Of a stretch of 8,634 nucleotides of DNA, positions 6,081 through 8,634 are shown piece after piece. This stretch comes from JAKQIM01 sp964633225 (GTDB lineage Bacteria; Chloroflexota; Anaerolineae; Anaerolineales; UBA4823), in assembly GCA_964633225.1 (NCBI GenBank), contig CAZWFQ010000113.1, positions 1 to 8,634 of the forward strand, written 5' to 3'. Within the stretch, counting starts at the first letter, position 1. The number at the start of each line of letters is the position of its first letter. The notes beneath the pieces are model-generated. The model was given only the letters and a program-made list of their open reading frames with translations, had not been told where the DNA came from and searched no databases. Position numbers and translations under genes: made by a program.

Positions 6081-6518
6081 GTGATGAACGATGAAACTTA
6101 TTCTCAACTCTTGGCCGAGGTGGGGGCTGCCCTGGCTTGTGAAGAAAGCAATTGGGCGGATATCATGACCACTTCAGAAGCTGACAAGAAATTGATCAAC
6201 CGGCTGGTAACGGCAGTGGTTCAAGAACAGGATGCCGAAAATGCTCTCAGTGTGCTGGATAAGCTGGGGTTTTCGATCACCCGCTTGCCCAGTTCGGGGG
6301 GATTTTTGGGCCGGCGCAATGTCACTTTGTTGATTGGCCTGACCAAAGGGCGCGAAGCCGAGGTGGTGCAAGCGCTCTACCAGAGCTGCCGCACACGCGT
6401 AGAATATGTGACCCTGCCCTTAGAAGGCTCGCCAATGCCGCTGACCACGCCCACCCCCATCACCGTGGGGGGCGCGACCTTATTTGCTTTTGATATTGAA
6501 CTTTACGAGGAGGTGTAA
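6081..6518 (+). CDS. PstA/DarA-type (DUF970) cyclic-di-AMP receptor-like protein, long-loop paralogue with N-terminal extension
   Basis: PII-like cytosolic protein of 145 residues (144 if ATG 6084 rather than GTG 6081 is used; ATG seems likelier). The family core begins at residue 40 with RLVTAVVQEQDAENAL (41-56), then GFSITRLPSSGGFLGRRNVTLLIG (63-86), YQSC (100-103) and a C-terminal GGATLFAFDIELY (130-142). Between Cys 103 and GGATLF is a 26-residue loop, as in canonical PstA/DarA. The 39-residue N-terminal extension is unusual because family members normally begin directly with strand 1; Met 29 is a possible later start but has no ribosome site. Compared with the S. aureus protein as I recall it, the Arg of the NFRAT block is Ser 65 while the Asn after GGFL is kept (Asn 80). 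It is followed after 2 nt by a shorter paralogue with a coupled ribosome site. The family is well supported; ligand binding is inferred. Confidence 0.85.
   Translation: MMNDETYSQLLAEVGAALACEESNWADIMTTSEADKKLINRLVTAVVQEQDAENALSVLDKLGFSITRLPSSGGFLGRRNVTLLIGLTKGREAEVVQALYQSCRTRVEYVTLPLEGSPMPLTTPTPITVGGATLFAFDIELYEEV
6508..6513 (+). promoter_or_regulatory. Strong Shine-Dalgarno that selects the GTG start of the second PstA-like gene
   Basis: AGGAGG lies 7 nt before GTG 6521 and 13 nt before ATG 6527, so GTG is preferred. It is embedded in the last Glu-Glu-Val codons of the upstream paralogue. Confidence 0.75.
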
Positions 6519-6520
6519 CC

Positions 6521-6787
6521 GTGAAAATGTTGATTGCCGTCTTAAGAGATGAAGACTCAGAAAACATCTCACACGCCCTGGTGGAATCCAAGTTCCGTGT
6601 CACCCGCATTGCATCCACTGGTGGCTTCTTCCGGCGCGGTTCAACCACCCTCCTGGTTGGCATTGCAGACGAAAAAGTGGACGAGGCGATCCAGGTCATC
6701 CGCCAGAACTGTGCGCCGGCGGCCGAGCAGGGTGTGAAGCGAGCCACTTTATTTGTTCTGAATGTAGCCCATTTCGAGCAAATCTAA
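6521..6787 (+). CDS. PstA/DarA-type (DUF970) cyclic-di-AMP receptor-like protein, short-loop paralogue
   Basis: PII-like cytosolic protein of 88 residues, shorter than the usual ~109 of this family. It starts at GTG 6521, giving the typical N-terminus MKMLIAVLRDEDSENI; the Shine-Dalgarno spacing supports this over ATG 6527. Core motifs: KFRVTRIASTGGFFRRGSTTLLVG (24-47), VDEAIQVIRQNC (53-64) and KRATLFVLNVAHFEQI (73-88). The Arg and Thr of the NFRAT block are kept (Arg 26, Thr 28), but the Asn after GGFL is Ser 41, and the loop between Cys 64 and RATLF is about 18 residues shorter than in the upstream paralogue. In characterised members c-di-AMP binds at trimer subunit interfaces. The 2-nt spacing and embedded ribosome site imply co-expression, and perhaps co-assembly, with the upstream gene. 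Confidence 0.93.
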   Translation: MKMLIAVLRDEDSENISHALVESKFRVTRIASTGGFFRRGSTTLLVGIADEKVDEAIQVIRQNCAPAAEQGVKRATLFVLNVAHFEQI

Positions 6788-6829
6788 GCACTAGCTGGGG
6801 CTCTGCATTCGTACGATCGATGTGTCCAT

Positions 6830-6838
6830 TGGCATAAT
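6830..6838 (+). promoter_or_regulatory. Putative extended -10 promoter of the PRPP synthetase gene
   Basis: TGGCATAAT fits TGn plus a -10 box with one mismatch. No -35 is recognisable. Transcription would start near 6845, about 18 nt before ATG 6863, with AAGGAG (6852-6857) in the leader. Read-through from the PstA-like pair, 75 nt upstream, is also possible. Confidence 0.4.
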
Positions 6839-6862
6839 AACTTCTATCGTCAAGGAGCGGGT

Positions 6863-7690
6863 ATGCAGCCCAAGATCAATCCAGAGGATGTACGCATCTT
6901 CAGCGGTCGTTCGCACCGCCAGTTAGCACAGGATATTGCCGACCACCTGGGAGTGCCGCTGGAGCCTACCCTGGTTTCACGCTTCAGCAACGACAACTTG
7001 TATATCCAGCTTGGTGCCAGCGTTCGCTCGCGCGTTGTCTACATTGTACAATCGCTCATNNNNNNNNNNNNNNNNNNNNNNNNNNNNNNNNNNNNNNNNN
7101 NNNNNNNNNNNNNNNNNNNNNNNNNNNNNNNNNNNNNNNNNNNNNNNNNNNNNNNNNNNTACCTGCTTGAATGCAAACATAAGCAAACCCTGAAGCTGGA
7201 CCCTGCTGAGACAGTGGTCGTTGCACCGGATTATGGCCGCGCCGGCTCTGCCGCTCGCCTGGGTGAACAACTTGGTTTACCATCTATTTCGGCCGAAAAA
7301 AGACGCTTATCTGACACTGAAGTAGAGATCAGCAGCCTGATCGGGCAGCAAGTGCAAAACTTCTGCAAAGCAATCATCTACGATGACGAGATCGCCACAG
7401 GCGGCTCGGTGCTGCACCTCAGCCGCCTGCTGGTTCGCAGCGGCATTGAAGAGATCAGGTTGATCTGTACGCACGGCCTGTTCTTGAACAATGCATTGGA
7501 GCGCATCTGCGCTATTCCCCAGATCACCGAGATCATTACCACCGATACGGTGCCCATTCCAATTGAGAAGTGTATTCCCAACCTTACCATCCTGCCCATT
7601 GCCCCGACCATTGGCGAGGCCATCCGGCGCAATTACAACCGGCAGTCTATCGGCGATCTCTTCGATTTTGGCGAATATCTGAACGAATGA
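6863..7690 (+). CDS. prs: Ribose-phosphate pyrophosphokinase (PRPP synthetase), interrupted by an assembly gap
   Basis: Makes phosphoribosyl pyrophosphate from ribose 5-phosphate and ATP for purine, pyrimidine, histidine, tryptophan and NAD synthesis in the cytosol. ATG 6863 has AAGGAG 5 nt upstream. Before the gap, residues 11-64 match the family: RIFSGRSHRQLAQDIADHLG, RFSNDNLYIQLGASVR and VVYIVQS. After it come YLLEC, VVVAPDYGRAGSAARLGEQLG and SAEKRR, then the PRPP-binding loop YDDEIATGGS (E. coli equivalent DDMIDTGGT), CTHGLF, TDTVPIP, and the C-terminus EAIRRNYNRQSIGDLF. Counted with the 100 N it is 275 residues against about 315 normally. Aligned from memory to E. coli Prs, some 87 residues are missing between IVQS and YLLEC, including the family's DLH segment, so the true gap should be about 250-270 nt. 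The N run is therefore a placeholder; the gene is not shown to be broken. It converges on the AMMECR1 gene, 9 nt away. Confidence 0.93.
   Translation: MQPKINPEDVRIFSGRSHRQLAQDIADHLGVPLEPTLVSRFSNDNLYIQLGASVRSRVVYIVQSLXXXXXXXXXXXXXXXXXXXXXXXXXXXXXXXXXXYLLECKHKQTLKLDPAETVVVAPDYGRAGSAARLGEQLGLPSISAEKRRLSDTEVEISSLIGQQVQNFCKAIIYDDEIATGGSVLHLSRLLVRSGIEEIRLICTHGLFLNNALERICAIPQITEIITTDTVPIPIEKCIPNLTILPIAPTIGEAIRRNYNRQSIGDLFDFGEYLNE
7060..7159. other. Assembly gap (100 N) inside prs
   Basis: Exactly 100 undetermined bases, the usual placeholder for a scaffold gap of unknown size. Homology of the flanking protein parts suggests that roughly 260 nt are really missing. Confidence 0.97.
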
Positions 7691-7699
7691 TCACCTGAA

Positions 7700-8305
7700 C
7701 TAAGCCGATGCTCCCCCACCTGCCGGGTGGGTAGTTTCACAAAACTCCTCCACCTGGTAGATCATTACATCCAATTTCTTGTGCCGCCACAAATCTGATC
7801 GCGCCCCCATCTTTTGGCACAGGTGCGCCAAGAACTCGGCCGGGTCAGGCAGCTTCTCCCAAACCTGCGGCAAGAAAGTCGCCCGCCGCAAGCCATCCCT
7901 TAAAATCACGCCATCCACACCAGGGCGCAGCCGCTCCAGCAGTTCGCTGGGCAAATTGTAAACCAGGGGGGCTGGCTGTGTCAGGCGCGAGATTTCAATT
8001 GCCAGGCCCGCCAACTCTTGTGGGGTCACCGGCGAGAAGCGGTAATCATCCAGGGCAGCCGCCACAGCATGCTCACGTACATCTTCAGCCAGTCCCTGGT
8101 ATGGCTCTAATGCACCAATACAGCCGCGCAGCATGCCGCGTAATGTCAGAGTCACAAACGAGGCGCCGGGGGCACTTAAGACAGGTGTCAACTGAGCGGC
8201 ATCCAGCGGTGGCAAAGGCTGATGGCGGACGGCGTTCTCGATAGATTGGCGGGCGAGCTTTAACAAGAAGTTTCTTTCATCATCTGTCAAATGCTGTTCT
8301 GGCAT
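7700..8305 (-). CDS. amrA: AMMECR1-domain protein (AmmeMemoRadiSam system protein A)
   Basis: A 201-residue cytosolic protein that is essentially one AMMECR1 domain, of ordinary length. Seen: a helical N-terminus (LTDDERNFLLKLARQSI, 6-22), the hallmark LRGCIG (59-64), ALDDYRFSPVTPQEL (84-98; the common DPRF is DYRF here), ISRLTQPAPL (105-114), GVILRDGLRRATFLPQVWEK (132-151) and DPAEFLAHLCQKMGA (154-168). In many genomes it clusters with a Memo homologue and a radical SAM enzyme; neither is visible here. The biochemical role of the system is not established; a link to RNA or protein modification has only been suggested. ATG 8305 follows AGAGGAG at 12 nt and a good sigma-70-type promoter. The last residues THPAGGGASA are low complexity. 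Its end is 9 nt from the convergent prs stop. Confidence 0.92.
   Translation of the reverse strand: MPEQHLTDDERNFLLKLARQSIENAVRHQPLPPLDAAQLTPVLSAPGASFVTLTLRGMLRGCIGALEPYQGLAEDVREHAVAAALDDYRFSPVTPQELAGLAIEISRLTQPAPLVYNLPSELLERLRPGVDGVILRDGLRRATFLPQVWEKLPDPAEFLAHLCQKMGARSDLWRHKKLDVMIYQVEEFCETTHPAGGGASA
7715..7731 (+). terminator. Weak candidate terminator hairpin after prs
   Basis: CCCACC and GGTGGG form a 6-bp stem with a 5-nt loop, followed by TAGTTT, 25 nt after the prs stop. It lies inside the 3' end of the convergent AMMECR1 gene, and the T-run is poor, so it may simply reflect the Pro-Ala-Gly-Gly coding sequence. Confidence 0.25.
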
Positions 8306-8333
8306 GATCCTTGCACGCTCCTCTCATAGTTCC

Positions 8334-8362
8334 ATCATACATTCGCCCAGGCCAAGAGTCAA
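8334..8362 (-). promoter_or_regulatory. Sigma-70-type promoter of the AMMECR1 gene
   Basis: On the minus strand TTGACT (8362-8357) and TATGAT (8339-8334) are separated by exactly 17 nt, each one mismatch from consensus. Transcription would start near 8327, giving a leader of about 21 nt with AGAGGAG (8324-8318) before ATG 8305. The inverted repeat at 8369-8389 lies just upstream of the -35. Confidence 0.7.
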
Positions 8363-8368
8363 GAAAGA

Positions 8369-8389
8369 GATGGCAAACCACTTGCCATC
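8369..8389. promoter_or_regulatory. Perfect inverted repeat, candidate operator between divergent genes
   Basis: Arms GATGGCAA (8369-8376) and TTGCCATC (8382-8389) with a 5-nt spacer ACCAC. The right arm contains the -35 box TTGCCA of the rightward promoter, and the left arm begins 6 bp upstream of the leftward -35, so a dimeric repressor bound here could affect both genes. No regulator gene is in the window. Confidence 0.55.
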
Positions 8390-8410
8390 CCGGGCCAAAT
8401 AAGGTAGTAT
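8382..8410 (+). promoter_or_regulatory. Sigma-70-type promoter of the right-edge membrane protein gene, predicted leaderless
   Basis: TTGCCA (8382-8387) and TAGTAT (8405-8410) are exactly 17 nt apart. The -10 ends 9 nt before ATG 8420, so the 5' leader should be only about 2-4 nt. No Shine-Dalgarno is present (CTTAACCAA). Confidence 0.65.
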
Positions 8411-8419
8411 CTTAACCAA

Positions 8420-8634
8420 ATGACCGCAGAACCTTCTCCGGCTAACCAGCCGTCCACCCCCACCAATAAAGCATCAGCGCCACCTGCTGGCGCCAGCGGC
8501 ATGCCCGCGGCTCGCCAACACAAAGCCAACGGCGGCACTTTCTACCTGGTACAGATCGTTTTGGGCGTTGCATTTTTGCTTGCCACGCTCTTCACCGCCT
8601 GGACCGAGCCCGGCTTGCTGCCATCCAGCTTATC
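8420..8634 (+). CDS. Membrane protein of unknown function with Pro/Ala-rich N-terminus, truncated by window edge
   Basis: I do not recognise this gene. Seventy-one codons are visible from ATG 8420 to the right edge. Residues 1-40 are Pro/Ala/Thr/Ser-rich and mildly basic near the end (ARQHKANGG), and 41-61 form one hydrophobic helix (FYLVQIVLGVAFLLATLFTAW). This suggests a cytosolic tail followed by a signal anchor, with the main domain outside the cell and beyond the window. The design resembles that of the penicillin-binding protein at the left end (Pro-rich tail, then one helix), but the sequences are not clearly related. The start is supported by a well-formed promoter whose -10 sits 9 nt upstream, implying a leaderless mRNA. 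It is divergent from the AMMECR1 gene with a shared candidate operator. Confidence 0.75.
   Translation, partial: MTAEPSPANQPSTPTNKASAPPAGASGMPAARQHKANGGTFYLVQIVLGVAFLLATLFTAWTEPGLLPSSL

Noticed and set aside
6811..6822. TCGTACGA/CGATCG palindromic patch before prs as an operator
   Set aside because: These are short self-complementary tetranucleotide-rich strings expected by chance, with no clear relation to the -10 box.
6936..7283. Open frames that run through the run of N
   Set aside because: They exist only because undetermined codons are read as open; they share no motif with any family, unlike the prs frame.
1..8634. CRISPR arrays, tRNA/rRNA genes, insertion sequences, attachment sites
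   Set aside because: No regularly spaced repeats, cloverleaf or rRNA-like stretch, transposase motif or flanking direct repeats were seen in either strand.

Overview
The window looks like a contig from a Chloroflexota (probably Anaerolineae-type) genome assembled from a metagenome. This is inferred from the gene families, the GC-rich, Ala/Pro-rich protein style and a 100-N scaffold gap; no marker gene proves it. Six complete genes, one gene interrupted by the gap and two edge-truncated genes fill nearly all of it. No stretch over 300 bases lacks a gene. I see no RNA genes, CRISPR arrays or insertion sequences.

Layout. A minus-strand cluster reads from 3332 down to 1: a CPA2-type cation/proton antiporter (3332-2025), a small PII-like protein whose start shares one base with the antiporter stop (2025-1654), a MaoC-type hydratase (1623-1156), and the N-terminal 372 residues of a class A penicillin-binding protein (1116 to the left edge). 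Gaps are 1-base overlap, 30 nt and 39 nt, so this may be one operon. Divergent from it is an 815-residue six-hairpin glycoside hydrolase (3462-5909), ending in a strong inverted repeat. Then follow two tandem PstA/DarA-type (DUF970) cyclic-di-AMP receptor-like genes (6081-6518 and 6521-6787) and ribose-phosphate pyrophosphokinase (6863-7690, interrupted by N). Convergent with the latter is an AMMECR1-domain protein (8305-7700). Divergent from that, a Pro/Ala-rich single-TM protein runs off the right edge (8420-8634).

How it may fit together. Three proteins of PII-like fold occur here: one translationally coupled to an antiporter that has no cytosolic RCK domain of its own, and two unequal c-di-AMP-receptor-like paralogues. 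With a cation antiporter and a peptidoglycan synthase nearby, the theme is ion/turgor and envelope homeostasis, which is what c-di-AMP controls in other bacteria. That link is inference.

Regulation. Three first-in-operon genes (3332, 3462, 8420) have -10 boxes so close to the ATG that their mRNAs should be leaderless, while internal genes carry strong Shine-Dalgarno sites. A perfect 8-bp inverted repeat overlaps the -35 box in the divergent 8306-8419 intergenic region and is a good operator candidate.
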